Shown piece after piece: positions 1 to 7,919 of a DNA stretch of 64,000 nucleotides. This stretch comes from Hoeflea_A sp965204935 (GTDB lineage: Bacteria > Pseudomonadota > Alphaproteobacteria > Rhizobiales > Rhizobiaceae): the NCBI RefSeq assembly GCF_965204935.1, contig NZ_CBDBFO010000002.1. One strand, given 5' to 3'. Made by a program: the position numbers and the translations under genes. Every line of letters begins with the position of its first letter. Positions within the stretch are counted from its first letter, which is position 1. The notes beneath the pieces were generated by a model. It was not told the DNA's origin. It worked only from the letters and a program-made list of their open reading frames with translations, and made no database searches.

Positions 1-196
1 GATCGATCGATGCCGGGTCGAGCACATCAAGCCGAAACGTGTCGAGACCCTCGGCGGCCAGTGCCGCCAGAGCCTCCTCGTTGACGTCGGTTGCGAAGAC
101 CCGAGCGCCCTCCGCCTTCATCGCAAGCGCGGAGGCCCGCCCGATGCCCTGCCCGGCCGCTGTCACCAGCGCAGTCTTTCCTTCCAGTCGTCCCAT
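1..196 (-). CDS. Short-chain dehydrogenase/reductase, N-terminal part (cut by window edge)
   Basis: Sixty-five codons run from the ATG at 196 off the left edge. The visible part is the start of a Rossmann fold: TAAGQGIG (residues 12-19) is a variant of the SDR TGxxxGxG nucleotide-binding motif, and D37 sits at the end of the second strand, where an Asp usually selects NAD(H). It follows the UxaA-type dehydratase by 18 bp in the same direction, so it is probably the next gene of the same operon and oxidises a sugar, sugar acid or keto-deoxy acid. The catalytic YxxxK and the substrate region lie outside the window, so the substrate cannot be named. Confidence 0.85.
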   Translation of the reverse strand, partial: MGRLEGKTALVTAAGQGIGRASALAMKAEGARVFATDVNEEALAALAAEGLDTFRLDVLDPASID

Positions 197-214
197 GTTT
201 CCTCACATCAATCC

Positions 215-1405
215 CTAAACCGGCAAACAAGCCGGACCGATCGGCTCAAAACTCTTATATGTCAGAATGAACTCGGTGTGTCCGAGCGCCTCGGATTTTG
301 TCTGTTCACCGGCCGCAACACGCAGCAGGAGATCGAAGATCTCGGTTCCCACTCCGTCCAGCGTGGCATCGCCGGTCAGAACCCGCCCGGCATTGACATC
401 CATGTCCTCGCTCAGCCGTTCAAACATGACAGCGTTGGAGGCAATCTTGATGACCGGGGCAAGCGCGGAACCCACCACGGAGCCGCGTCCGGTCACGAAC
501 AAGGTGAGATGCGCTCCCGAAGCCATCATCTCAACGATTTCGGCGTTGTCGGAAATATTGGGAAACCCGAACCGGACTTCTCCATCCGGCACCACATCCA
601 TGAGGTAGAGACCGCCTTTCGGCGGCCTGTCACCCGGCTTGATCAGGCCGGAGATCGCCGAACTCCCGGATTTCGCGTAGGCCCCCATCGACTTTTCCTC
701 GATCGTCGACAGACCGCCATCGGCGTTGCCGGCAGCAAAGCTGCCATAACCGAGTTCGGCATAGTATCGCGCCGCCTTGTGCACCGAGCTGCGCAGCTCC
801 TGCGCCAGTTCAGGCGTGGCAGCCCTTGCGGCCATGATCTCCTCGCAGCCGATCAGCTCGCCGGTTTCTTCGAAAATGCATGTCGCGCCCGCGCTCACAA
901 GACGGTCAAACGTGCGGCCGACTGCGGGATTGCCAGAGATACCGCTGGTGCCGTCCGAGCCGCCGCACACCGTTCCGACAACAAGGTCTTCGACATCCAT
1001 GGAAACGCGCTGCGCGTCCGCAAGCCCGGCAAGCGCCTGTTCAATCCATGCCCGGCCCTTTTCTATCGTGGTTCGCGTGCCGCCCTCGCGCTGGATCACA
1101 AGGGTCGATACAGGCCTGCCACTGTCGGAAATGGTCTTTTCCAGCTGATAGCGATTGAAGCTCTCGCAGCCCAGCGAGACCAGCAGAACGGCACCGACAT
1201 TCGGATGGGTGCACAGGCGCTCCATCATGTTTTGCGCGTATTCGTTGGGGAAGCAGCCCGGAAAGCCGATCAGATGGGCGTTCGCTCGGTGGGGATAGAC
1301 GATTTCGCGGGCAACGTGATGGGCGCATTCCACGAGATAGGCGACCGCCACGACGTTGCGAATTCCCTTGCGGCCGTCCGCGCGCTGAAAACCCTCAAAA
1401 CTCAT
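215..1405 (-). CDS. UxaA-type sugar-acid dehydratase, large subunit
   Basis: This 396-residue protein corresponds to the C-terminal catalytic domain of altronate/galactarate dehydratases (UxaA, GarD) and to the large subunit of sulfolactate sulfo-lyase (SuyB). The family uses a metal-dependent beta-elimination. Visible marks are conserved cysteines at about 51 and 80 and the glycine-rich CGGSDG at 147-152. The N-terminal SAF domain is encoded by the separate gene just upstream, with a 4-bp ATGA overlap that implies translational coupling, so this is the two-subunit form. The surrounding sugar-acid enzymes make a hydroxy-acid dehydratase more likely than a sulfo-lyase. The exact substrate (altronate-, fuconate- or arabinonate-like) is unknown. 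Confidence 0.85.
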   Translation of the reverse strand: MSFEGFQRADGRKGIRNVVAVAYLVECAHHVAREIVYPHRANAHLIGFPGCFPNEYAQNMMERLCTHPNVGAVLLVSLGCESFNRYQLEKTISDSGRPVSTLVIQREGGTRTTIEKGRAWIEQALAGLADAQRVSMDVEDLVVGTVCGGSDGTSGISGNPAVGRTFDRLVSAGATCIFEETGELIGCEEIMAARAATPELAQELRSSVHKAARYYAELGYGSFAAGNADGGLSTIEEKSMGAYAKSGSSAISGLIKPGDRPPKGGLYLMDVVPDGEVRFGFPNISDNAEIVEMMASGAHLTLFVTGRGSVVGSALAPVIKIASNAVMFERLSEDMDVNAGRVLTGDATLDGVGTEIFDLLLRVAAGEQTKSEALGHTEFILTYKSFEPIGPACLPV

Positions 1406-1764
1406 CGGTCTTCTCCATTGCTTCCCTGCCCGTGCCCGGCGCGTGCGGCATCAAGGGAATGGGTCGGCGTGTAGTCGCTCTTTATATTGTGCAGATGGAC
1501 ATGATCGCCAATGGCGATCGCGGCGGTCGTCGAGCCGATCGGGACGCCGTATTTGAGCACTTTCGCACCCTCGGGAATGGGTTGAAGCGCGACCTTGTGG
1601 CCCATGCCGATGCGCACCGCGGCAACGACCTCGATGCCGCTGACCAGAAGCGTTTCACCGGCCGAAATCGCCTCCCGTGCCACCGCGACATTGTCCTTCG
1701 GCGACAATATAAGCAGCCTGTTGTCCGTCTGAAGCCGGTCCGTCACGGTTTCGATCCTGCCCAT
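1402..1764 (-). CDS. UxaA-type dehydratase, small SAF-domain subunit
   Basis: The 120-residue protein is a stand-alone SAF domain, equal to the N-terminal part of UxaA and to SuyA. The signature VHLHNIKSDY lies at about residues 89-98, matching the VHxHN segment that follows the beta-clip fold in this family, and GVPIG (73-77) is also typical. It overlaps the large-subunit gene by 4 bp and is preceded 4 bp upstream by an enolase-superfamily gene, so all are co-transcribed. The pair should form a heteromeric cytoplasmic dehydratase acting on a polyhydroxy acid taken up by the upstream ABC importer. Confidence 0.82.
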   Translation of the reverse strand: MGRIETVTDRLQTDNRLLILSPKDNVAVAREAISAGETLLVSGIEVVAAVRIGMGHKVALQPIPEGAKVLKYGVPIGSTTAAIAIGDHVHLHNIKSDYTPTHSLDAARAGHGQGSNGEDR

Positions 1765-1768
1765 TCCT

Positions 1769-2881
1769 CTAGAGCTCGGCGATCGTGCAATCGTCGATCA
1801 ACGCCCAGTCAAGTTCAATCCCAAGTCCTTTTCCTGTCGGCATCCGCGCCATTCCGTTGTCGATCGGAAGCGGTTCGTCCAGTCCGAACTCGAATTGCGG
1901 CACCGGCCACAGGAGCTCGAAATAGCTGTTGTTACGCACCGCACCGCACAGATGCAGATTGACCAGTTCCAGGGGGTGGAAAATCGTCGTGTGCAGCTCG
2001 CAGTTCATATGAAACGCCTCGGCGAGGCGCGCGGTTTTGAGGGCTCCGGTCACGCCGCCCGTCCAGGACACATCGGCACGCACCGCGTCGACGACCCGAG
2101 AGGCGATGCACTCGGCCACCGAATAGGGATGCTTGGCAATGACCTCCGTGCCGACCACCGGCATGTCGAGACGCCGCGTCAGTTCCCGCAGCGCGCTGAA
2201 ATTCTCGTCCGGCAACGGTTCTTCCAGCCAAAGGTAACCGAGTGACTCCAGTTCCCGTCCCAGGCGAATGGCCTCCTCGAGCGAATGGGCCGCCACCGGA
2301 TCGGACATCAGGTCAAATCCGGGACCGACCGCATTACGGACGGCCCTGTGGATCTCCAGGTCCTCCTCAAAAGAACGCCCGGGCGGATGAATCTTATAGG
2401 CCTTGAAGCCGGCATCGCGAACGGCCAGCACCTCGTCCTGATAGGCCGCGATATCGGCCAACACCATCGAGGAGGCATAGACGGGGATTTCCTCCCGCGC
2501 GCCGCCGATGTAGCGCCACAGCGGTTGATCCGCCGCCGACGCCCCGAGCAACCACAAGCAGCAATCGACCGGACCATAAAGATAGATCGGCAGGTGATGC
2601 CACCAGCGGTCCGCCACCCGCCAGTCATGCCAGGCGGCCTCCCGATCGAGCGCTTCGCGGCCAACCAGGAACGGCCGCAACGAGGCGGCCGCCAGGTGAC
2701 CGGAGCCCAGCGCCGAGCGACCGGCAAAACCAAACATCGAAGCCGCGAGGCCATCCTCGGTGTTGATGGTGTAGACCAGAAACTCCAAGCCATCCTGCGT
2801 GATGCCATCGCGCATCGCATCGCCCGAGATCACGGCCCGCTCCAGCCGGCAACAGCGGATGTCAAGACTGGTGATCCGCAT
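1769..2881 (-). CDS. Enolase-superfamily (mandelate racemase type) sugar-acid dehydratase, K-x-H variant
   Basis: A 370-residue protein with the capping domain and beta-barrel of the mandelate racemase/muconate lactonizing family. Metal ligands can be assigned as D194, E220 or E221, and E246. An Asp-His dyad is formed by D270 and H297. The usual K-x-K on the second barrel strand is here K163-I-H165 (AYKIHP), a variant seen in some poorly characterised subgroups, so the base on that face may differ. Family chemistry is abstraction of the alpha-proton of an acid sugar followed by dehydration to a 2-keto-3-deoxy acid. It differs clearly from the second enolase-family protein of the operon, so the two probably act on different substrates or epimers. 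Confidence 0.85.
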   Translation of the reverse strand: MRITSLDIRCCRLERAVISGDAMRDGITQDGLEFLVYTINTEDGLAASMFGFAGRSALGSGHLAAASLRPFLVGREALDREAAWHDWRVADRWWHHLPIYLYGPVDCCLWLLGASAADQPLWRYIGGAREEIPVYASSMVLADIAAYQDEVLAVRDAGFKAYKIHPPGRSFEEDLEIHRAVRNAVGPGFDLMSDPVAAHSLEEAIRLGRELESLGYLWLEEPLPDENFSALRELTRRLDMPVVGTEVIAKHPYSVAECIASRVVDAVRADVSWTGGVTGALKTARLAEAFHMNCELHTTIFHPLELVNLHLCGAVRNNSYFELLWPVPQFEFGLDEPLPIDNGMARMPTGKGLGIELDWALIDDCTIAEL

Positions 2882-2883
2882 GG

Positions 2884-3534
2884 TCAGAACTTCCCGAAAC
2901 TCAAATAGGCCTCTTGCGGATCGACGCCATCGAGGATTGCCTTCCTGACCTTGCTTTCCGTCTGCATCGATTCGACAGACTGCTCGAGGATCTCATCCAG
3001 CCGCTCGACCGGGATACGGACCATGCCGTCCCGGTCGCCATGCAGCCAGTCGCCCGGGCGGATAAGCACATCGCCGATCATGATCTCCACGTCGATTGCC
3101 TTCGGAAGCCAGGTCCCGACGATATCGCGCGGCGTATGATGCGTACGCCAGCAGGGAAAGCCAAGTTTGAGGATGAAATTGGCGTCGCGCAGCGCACCGT
3201 CCAGGACGCAACCGAGGACGCCCTTGCGGTGCAGGGTCTCGGCCGACAGTTCCCCCATCTGGGCGACAAGGTGCGTGTTCGGCTGCGCGGTCCAGATGTG
3301 GCCGGGCCTGCATTTCGACAACAGGCCGGTCCAGGCCAACAGGGTTTCATGGGCGTCGGCCGTTTCATCCATCCGGCCCTCGATGGTGAACGCCGGCCCG
3401 CACAGGGTGCCTTCCGGCTGCAGCGGCGTAATGCGCGGCGGCAGGGTGAAATTGCGCAGACCGCCTGCCCGCATCACGTCATGGATCACGCTGGTATAGC
3501 ACTTCCCGAGTTCATCGATACGCGCATCAGTCAT
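2884..3534 (-). CDS. RraA-family protein, probable 4-hydroxy-4-methyl/4-carboxy-2-oxoacid aldolase
   Basis: The 216-residue protein belongs to the RraA/HMG-aldolase/dimethylmenaquinone methyltransferase-like fold. The conserved DGALRD is at 112-117 and GDRDGMVRIP at 166-175, matching the DGxxRD and aDxDGvvvvP family signatures that bind the divalent metal and pyruvate enolate in HMG aldolases. It starts 8 bp inside the mutarotase gene and ends 2 bp before the K-x-H enolase gene. In this setting an aldolase that splits a 2-keto acid to pyruvate plus an aldehyde or keto acid is more likely than RNase E inhibition. Several RraA-like proteins have no known activity. Confidence 0.8.
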   Translation of the reverse strand: MTDARIDELGKCYTSVIHDVMRAGGLRNFTLPPRITPLQPEGTLCGPAFTIEGRMDETADAHETLLAWTGLLSKCRPGHIWTAQPNTHLVAQMGELSAETLHRKGVLGCVLDGALRDANFILKLGFPCWRTHHTPRDIVGTWLPKAIDVEIMIGDVLIRPGDWLHGDRDGMVRIPVERLDEILEQSVESMQTESKVRKAILDGVDPQEAYLSFGKF

Positions 3535-3856
3535 GATGGAACACCTCCTCCATCATCGCCCACCATTCGCCCTCCTTTCGGGTCTCAAGGGGTACCTGGC
3601 ACGGCATGCAGACATCCCACCATTTCTGGGTGTTCGGATCCGCCGCCATGAGCGCCGCGTCGGCCTCGAAATCGCTTCCCGTATATTCCCAGTAGCCGAA
3701 CAGCAGGTTTTCCGGCTCCTTGAGGAATATGGAATAGTTGGTGATGTTGCATTCACTGATCTTGGCGAGGATTTCCGGCCAGACGGCCGCATGCAGACGC
3801 TTGTATTCTTCGACCCTGTCGGCATTCAAACCGATGACCATTCCCATTCTCTGCAT
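3527..3856 (-). CDS. rhaM: L-rhamnose mutarotase family protein
   Basis: A 109-residue protein of the RhaM/YiiL family (small ferredoxin-like dimers that interconvert the anomers of 6-deoxy sugars). Residues important in E. coli RhaM are retained at equivalent positions: Y18, catalytic H22, Y41, and a WW pair at 79-80. An alternative start at M4 or M6 is possible. It lies between the second enolase-family gene (3 bp) and the RraA gene (8-bp overlap). Its presence suggests that the pathway starts with a free 6-deoxyhexose or similar aldose whose beta anomer is oxidised. Relatives act on L-fucose and other sugars, so the sugar is not fixed by the sequence. Confidence 0.85.
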   Translation of the reverse strand: MQRMGMVIGLNADRVEEYKRLHAAVWPEILAKISECNITNYSIFLKEPENLLFGYWEYTGSDFEADAALMAADPNTQKWWDVCMPCQVPLETRKEGEWWAMMEEVFHHD

Positions 3857-3859
3857 CGT

Positions 3860-4972
3860 CTATCCTCCCGTGAATGCGCGCTTTTCCCCCACAGCCCTCT
3901 TTTCAATCGCCGGCCAGTCCCATTCGATCCCGATCCCCGGCTCAGATGGCGGGCTTGCCTGTCCGCCGGTGATTTGAATGCGCGAGGCGGTGATTTCATC
4001 GAGCTGGGGAATGTATTCCAGTATCGGCGCGTTCGGTACGGCGCAGACCAGGCTGACATGAAGTTCCATGAGAAAATGCGGGCAAACGGAGACATTGAAC
4101 GCTTCCGCCATATGAGCCACCTTCAGCCAGGGCGTGATGCCACCGATGCGCGCGACGTCGACCTGGACAATCGAACAGGCGCCCTGCTGCAGATAGTCCT
4201 TGAACTGGCTGATCGAATAAAGGCTCTCGCCGACGGCGATCGGCACGCGTGACCGGCCGGCAAGGGTTGCATGGGCGCCGATATCGTCAGCCGGCATCGG
4301 CTCCTCCAGCCAGCCGACATCAATTTCAGCCAGCATATCAGCCCGCAGGAGCGCTTCAGAAAGGGAAAAACACTGATTGGCGTCGGTCAGGATCCGGTAC
4401 TCGTCCCCCACCGCCGCGCGGACCGCCGCCAAGCGCGCCCGGTCCTCGGCAGCGGTCGGCTTGCCGATCTTGAACTTTGAACCGCTGAAGCCCCGCTCGC
4501 GCATGGCCAGCGCATCATCGACCAAAGCTTCCGCACCGAGCTGCAACCAGCCGCCCTCGGTCGAATAAAGCGGCACGGCGTGTTTGGCGCCGCCGGCCAT
4601 CTTTGATAGCGGCAGACCGGCTTTCCTGCAGCGCAGGTCCCACAAAGCCGTGTCGATGGCGGCAAGGGCCAGTGAGGTGACCGCACCCACCGCCGTCGCA
4701 TGGGTTACAAACAGAAGGTCGCGCCAGATCGCCTCGATTTCCTCTGCCTGCCGGCCAATCAGCGCCGGAATGAGCGTCTCGCTGAGCAGACTTACGACGG
4801 CGCCGCCGCCGGTGCCGATCGTGTAGCAATATCCCGTGCCGACGGCACCATCGGAATCGGTAATGCTCAGGATCGGGGTTTCCTGGCTGACAAAGGCCTG
4901 GATCGCATCCTTGCGCTCCACCTTGGGCGCAAGGTCGACCATGACCAGTTCAACCTTTTCGATCCGAGCCAT
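3860..4972 (-). CDS. Enolase-superfamily (mandelate racemase type) sugar-acid dehydratase, K-x-K type
   Basis: A 370-residue enolase-superfamily protein with the full mandelate racemase set: K166-x-K168 (KFKIGK) on strand two, metal ligands D197, E223/E224 and E249, and the D272-H299 dyad (CPHFLMELH). Such proteins convert aldonates or aldarates to 2-keto-3-deoxy acids, or racemise related acids. Its start codon overlaps the stop codon of the ABC ATPase gene by one base (TGATG), so uptake and dehydration are coupled. It shares length and fold with the other enolase homologue of this operon but not the active-site KxK, which points to division of labour. Confidence 0.87.
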   Translation of the reverse strand: MARIEKVELVMVDLAPKVERKDAIQAFVSQETPILSITDSDGAVGTGYCYTIGTGGGAVVSLLSETLIPALIGRQAEEIEAIWRDLLFVTHATAVGAVTSLALAAIDTALWDLRCRKAGLPLSKMAGGAKHAVPLYSTEGGWLQLGAEALVDDALAMRERGFSGSKFKIGKPTAAEDRARLAAVRAAVGDEYRILTDANQCFSLSEALLRADMLAEIDVGWLEEPMPADDIGAHATLAGRSRVPIAVGESLYSISQFKDYLQQGACSIVQVDVARIGGITPWLKVAHMAEAFNVSVCPHFLMELHVSLVCAVPNAPILEYIPQLDEITASRIQITGGQASPPSEPGIGIEWDWPAIEKRAVGEKRAFTGG

Positions 4973-6066
4973 CAGCCGAGCCTCACCGATTTCTGCGTTT
5001 CCGCGTCGAATAGGTGAACCTTGTCCAGCGAGATATTGAAGGTCATGCGCTCACCCGGCGACACATCGCGCGGGTCGAACATCTTGCCGAGCACCTCGTG
5101 GCCGTTGATCCTCGTGTAGAGGATAGTCTCGGTTCCAAGGAGTTCGGCGAGTTCCACCGTCAGGTCCACCGTCTCGCGCTCACCGTTTTCCGCGATGCCA
5201 TGCCCCTGCGGCGTCAAATCGTCCGGACGCAGACCGAAAATCACCTTCTGCCCTGCGCTGACATGCTGCTTCAGGCGCTGGGGAACCGGCAGGAGCGTGC
5301 CGTCCGACAGGACGATCTTGCTGTCCGTGACCTCGGCATCGATCAGGTTCATCGGCGGCGAACCGATGAAGCTCGCAACGAATGTGTTCAGCGGATGATT
5401 GAACACCTCCATCGGTGTTCCGACCTGTTCGATCCATCCGTCCCGCATGACGACGATACGGTCGGCAAGCGTCATTGCCTCGACCTGATCGTGGGTGACG
5501 TAGACGACGGTCGTCTTGACCCGCTGGTGGAGCTTCTTGATTTCAGTGCGCATCTGCACCCGGAGCTTGGCGTCGAGATTGGAAAGCGGTTCATCGAACA
5601 AGAAAGCCTCGGGGTGGCGCACGATGGCGCGGCCCATGGCGACACGCTGGCGCTGGCCGCCCGACAGTTCGGCGGGGGTGCGTTCCAGCAGTTCCTCCAG
5701 CCCGAGTATTTCGGCGGCTTCCTTGACGCGGTCGGCAACCACGTTTTCAGGCTGCTTGGCGATTTTCAGCCCAAAGCCCAGATTTTCCCGGACGCTCATA
5801 TGCGGATAGAGCGCGTAATTCTGGAACACCATGGAGATGTTGCGCTTGCGCGGCGGCAGTTCGTTGACCACCTGCGGACCGATGGAAATCGTCCCGTCCG
5901 AGATCTCCTCCAGCCCGGCAATCATGCGCAAGGTGGTCGACTTGCCGCAGCCGGACGGGCCGACAAGGACAACAAACTCATTGTGCGCAATATCGAGGCC
6001 GATACCGTGCACAACCTCGAGCTGGCCGTATTTCTTGACAACATTCTGCAGCTTGATTTCAGCCAT
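4972..6066 (-). CDS. Sugar ABC transporter ATP-binding protein, UgpC/MalK type
   Basis: A 364-residue ATPase with Walker A GPSGCGKST at about 36-44, a classical LSGGQ signature, Walker B followed by FDEPLSNLDAKLR, and a C-terminal regulatory OB-type (TOBE) domain from about residue 240. That length and the LSNLDAKLR loop are typical of the MalK/UgpC/MsmK group that energises CUT1 importers. It lies 3 bp downstream of the two permease genes, so it is the dedicated ATPase of this importer. Other UgpC-like ATPases, including the one at 45410-46510, could in principle substitute for it. Confidence 0.95.
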   Translation of the reverse strand: MAEIKLQNVVKKYGQLEVVHGIGLDIAHNEFVVLVGPSGCGKSTTLRMIAGLEEISDGTISIGPQVVNELPPRKRNISMVFQNYALYPHMSVRENLGFGLKIAKQPENVVADRVKEAAEILGLEELLERTPAELSGGQRQRVAMGRAIVRHPEAFLFDEPLSNLDAKLRVQMRTEIKKLHQRVKTTVVYVTHDQVEAMTLADRIVVMRDGWIEQVGTPMEVFNHPLNTFVASFIGSPPMNLIDAEVTDSKIVLSDGTLLPVPQRLKQHVSAGQKVIFGLRPDDLTPQGHGIAENGERETVDLTVELAELLGTETILYTRINGHEVLGKMFDPRDVSPGERMTFNISLDKVHLFDAETQKSVRLG

Positions 6067-6069
6067 GAA

Positions 6070-6927
6070 TTATCCCTTCACGCCGCCGAATGTCAGGCCG
6101 CTAATGAGGTGCTTCTGCACGATGAAAGTGAGGATCAGAGCCGGCACGATTATGATCACCGCCATGGCCGACATGCCGGCCCAGTCGATGGTGAACTGGG
6201 CGGTGAAGTCCATCAGGCCGACCGGCAGGGTCTTGCTGTCGGTGGAGCGGGTAAGCTGGCTGGCGAGCGCGTATTCGTTCCAGGAAGTCAGGAAGGCGAA
6301 AATCGCCGCCGAGGCGATCCCGGAACGCGCCAGGGGAAACTCGATCTTCCAGAAGGCCTGCCACCGCGTGCAGCCGTCGACCTGCGCCGCCTCCGACATT
6401 TCCTTCGGAATCTGGCGGAAGAAGCCGTCGATCAGCCAGATGGTGAAAGGGATGTTCAGTGCCACGTAGACGATGATCAGGCCCGGTTTGGTGTCGATCA
6501 GCCCGATCCTGCTCCAGATCATGAAGACCGGCAGCGAAAGGGCAATGCCCGGCACGGTACGCGACAGCATCAGACCCAGGAAGATGCCGTCCTTGAAGCG
6601 GAAACGGAAGCGCGCAAAGGCATAGCCGCCGGACATGCCGATCAATATTGCAATGACTGTGCTGGTCAGCGCAATAATCAGCGAATTGGTGAAATAGGCG
6701 GGCACCGGGATGGCCACCTGCTCGGCGCCGAAGCCGAAGATCTGGGCAAAATTGTTGAGCGTCAGCTCTTCCGGGATCCAGATGGCCGGCTTTGCCAGCA
6801 CTTCGCGGTTCGGCCGGAAGCCGGTGAGCACGACCCAAAGGCCCGGCAGGCAGATGACCAGCATGAGCAGGAAGGTCAAGGTCCAGGTGACAGCCTTGCC
6901 GATGCGTTTCTTGAGGGCGGAATCCAT
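6070..6927 (-). CDS. CUT1 sugar ABC transporter permease, MalG type
   Basis: A 285-residue inner-membrane protein with six predicted hydrophobic segments, the first at about 13-33. The EAA loop that docks on the ATPase is visible near residues 180-200 (EMSEAAQVDGC), and the LTFGGVKG-like C terminus is characteristic of MalG/UgpE permeases. It overlaps the preceding permease gene by 3 bp and is followed 3 bp later by the ATPase. It should form the transmembrane pore together with the 307-residue partner. The sugar specificity comes mostly from the binding protein encoded at 7920-9251. Confidence 0.94.
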   Translation of the reverse strand: MDSALKKRIGKAVTWTLTFLLMLVICLPGLWVVLTGFRPNREVLAKPAIWIPEELTLNNFAQIFGFGAEQVAIPVPAYFTNSLIIALTSTVIAILIGMSGGYAFARFRFRFKDGIFLGLMLSRTVPGIALSLPVFMIWSRIGLIDTKPGLIIVYVALNIPFTIWLIDGFFRQIPKEMSEAAQVDGCTRWQAFWKIEFPLARSGIASAAIFAFLTSWNEYALASQLTRSTDSKTLPVGLMDFTAQFTIDWAGMSAMAVIIIVPALILTFIVQKHLISGLTFGGVKG

Positions 6928-7850
6928 CAGTTCGCCCCTCCCATGTAGCGGCGAGCGGCAATCAGCTTCCTGAAGAAATAATAGGTGAAGGCGATCGACA
7001 GCAGGATCGACACATAGGCCATGGCATTGGCCTGGCCCATGCGCGAATTGTCATAGCCGACCCGGGCAATCAGCGTCCAGAGCAGCTCCGTGCGACCGGC
7101 CGGACCGCCGCCGGTCATGACATCGACAATGTCATAGGCCCGCGCCACGTCGAGGGAGCGGATCGTCATGGCGATAAAGGCGAAGGGCATCAGGAACGGC
7201 AGCGTGATATGGCGGAACACCTGCCAGGGATTGCAGCCATCCACCTTGGCAGCCTCGAGCGGATCGCGGGGCATGGCAAACAGGCCTGCAAGCAAAAGGA
7301 TGGCAAAGATGGATGTGCTCATCCACACTTCGGCGAAAATGATGGAACCCATGGCAAGATGCTTGTCGACCAGCCACGGGATGGCGCCGTCGCTGAGTCC
7401 CAGGGACTGCAGTGCGTTGTTGAGAACGCCGATATTGTCGTTGAAGATGAACTTGAACTGATAGCCGACGAGGATCGGCGAGAACATCATCGGGAACATC
7501 ATGATGGTGCGCAGGGTGCGCTGTCCCCAGGTGATCCGGTTGATCAACAGCGCAATGCCGAGACCGAACAGGAATTCCAGATTGAGCGCGATCGTCAGAA
7601 AGAGGACCGTTCGGCCGAAGGCGACCCAGAAATCCCAATCGGTGAAGATGCGCTCGTAGTTTCGAAATCCGACAAAGTTGTAAAGGCTGTCGGGCCGGAT
7701 CAGCCGGTAGCCGGTAAAGCTCGTATAAAGCGAGAAGAGCAGCGGCAGCAACACGACCGCGACAAGAACCAGTATTGCAGGCAAAAGCAGAATGAAGGGC
7801 GTAAAGCCCTCGCGCTGCCAGAAGGGAAGCCTCTTTTCTATCTTTGCCAT
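6927..7850 (-). CDS. CUT1 sugar ABC transporter permease, MalF/UgpA type
   Basis: A 307-residue integral membrane protein with a charged cytoplasmic start followed by a strong hydrophobic segment at about 19-39 and an EAA loop (LEAAKVDGCNPW) near residue 200. This is the MalF/UgpA half of a CUT1 importer. It is separated from the binding-protein gene upstream by 69 bp containing a strong hairpin, which probably reduces downstream transcript relative to the binding protein. It is translationally coupled to the MalG-type gene downstream. Confidence 0.94.
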   Translation of the reverse strand: MAKIEKRLPFWQREGFTPFILLLPAILVLVAVVLLPLLFSLYTSFTGYRLIRPDSLYNFVGFRNYERIFTDWDFWVAFGRTVLFLTIALNLEFLFGLGIALLINRITWGQRTLRTIMMFPMMFSPILVGYQFKFIFNDNIGVLNNALQSLGLSDGAIPWLVDKHLAMGSIIFAEVWMSTSIFAILLLAGLFAMPRDPLEAAKVDGCNPWQVFRHITLPFLMPFAFIAMTIRSLDVARAYDIVDVMTGGGPAGRTELLWTLIARVGYDNSRMGQANAMAYVSILLSIAFTYYFFRKLIAARRYMGGAN

Positions 7851-7884
7851 TGTCCTTCCGGTCTGCTGTGAAGTTGGGATCGGA

Positions 7885-7904
7885 TGGCGGCCCGAAGGCC
7901 GCCA
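7885..7904 (-). terminator. Intercistronic hairpin with TTCG loop after the binding-protein gene
   Basis: On the minus strand TGGCGGCC and GGCCGCCA pair perfectly (8 bp) around a TTCG tetraloop. It sits just after the stop of the binding-protein gene. There is no long T run, so it more likely stabilises the upstream mRNA or attenuates than terminates fully. Comparable hairpins follow three other binding-protein genes in this window. Confidence 0.75.
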
Positions 7905-7919
7905 CCGACTGGGAGGACA

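Noticed and set aside
5014..6948. A 644-codon plus-strand open frame
   Set aside because: It is antisense to the UgpC-type ATPase and a permease gene. The opposite strand has full domain evidence.
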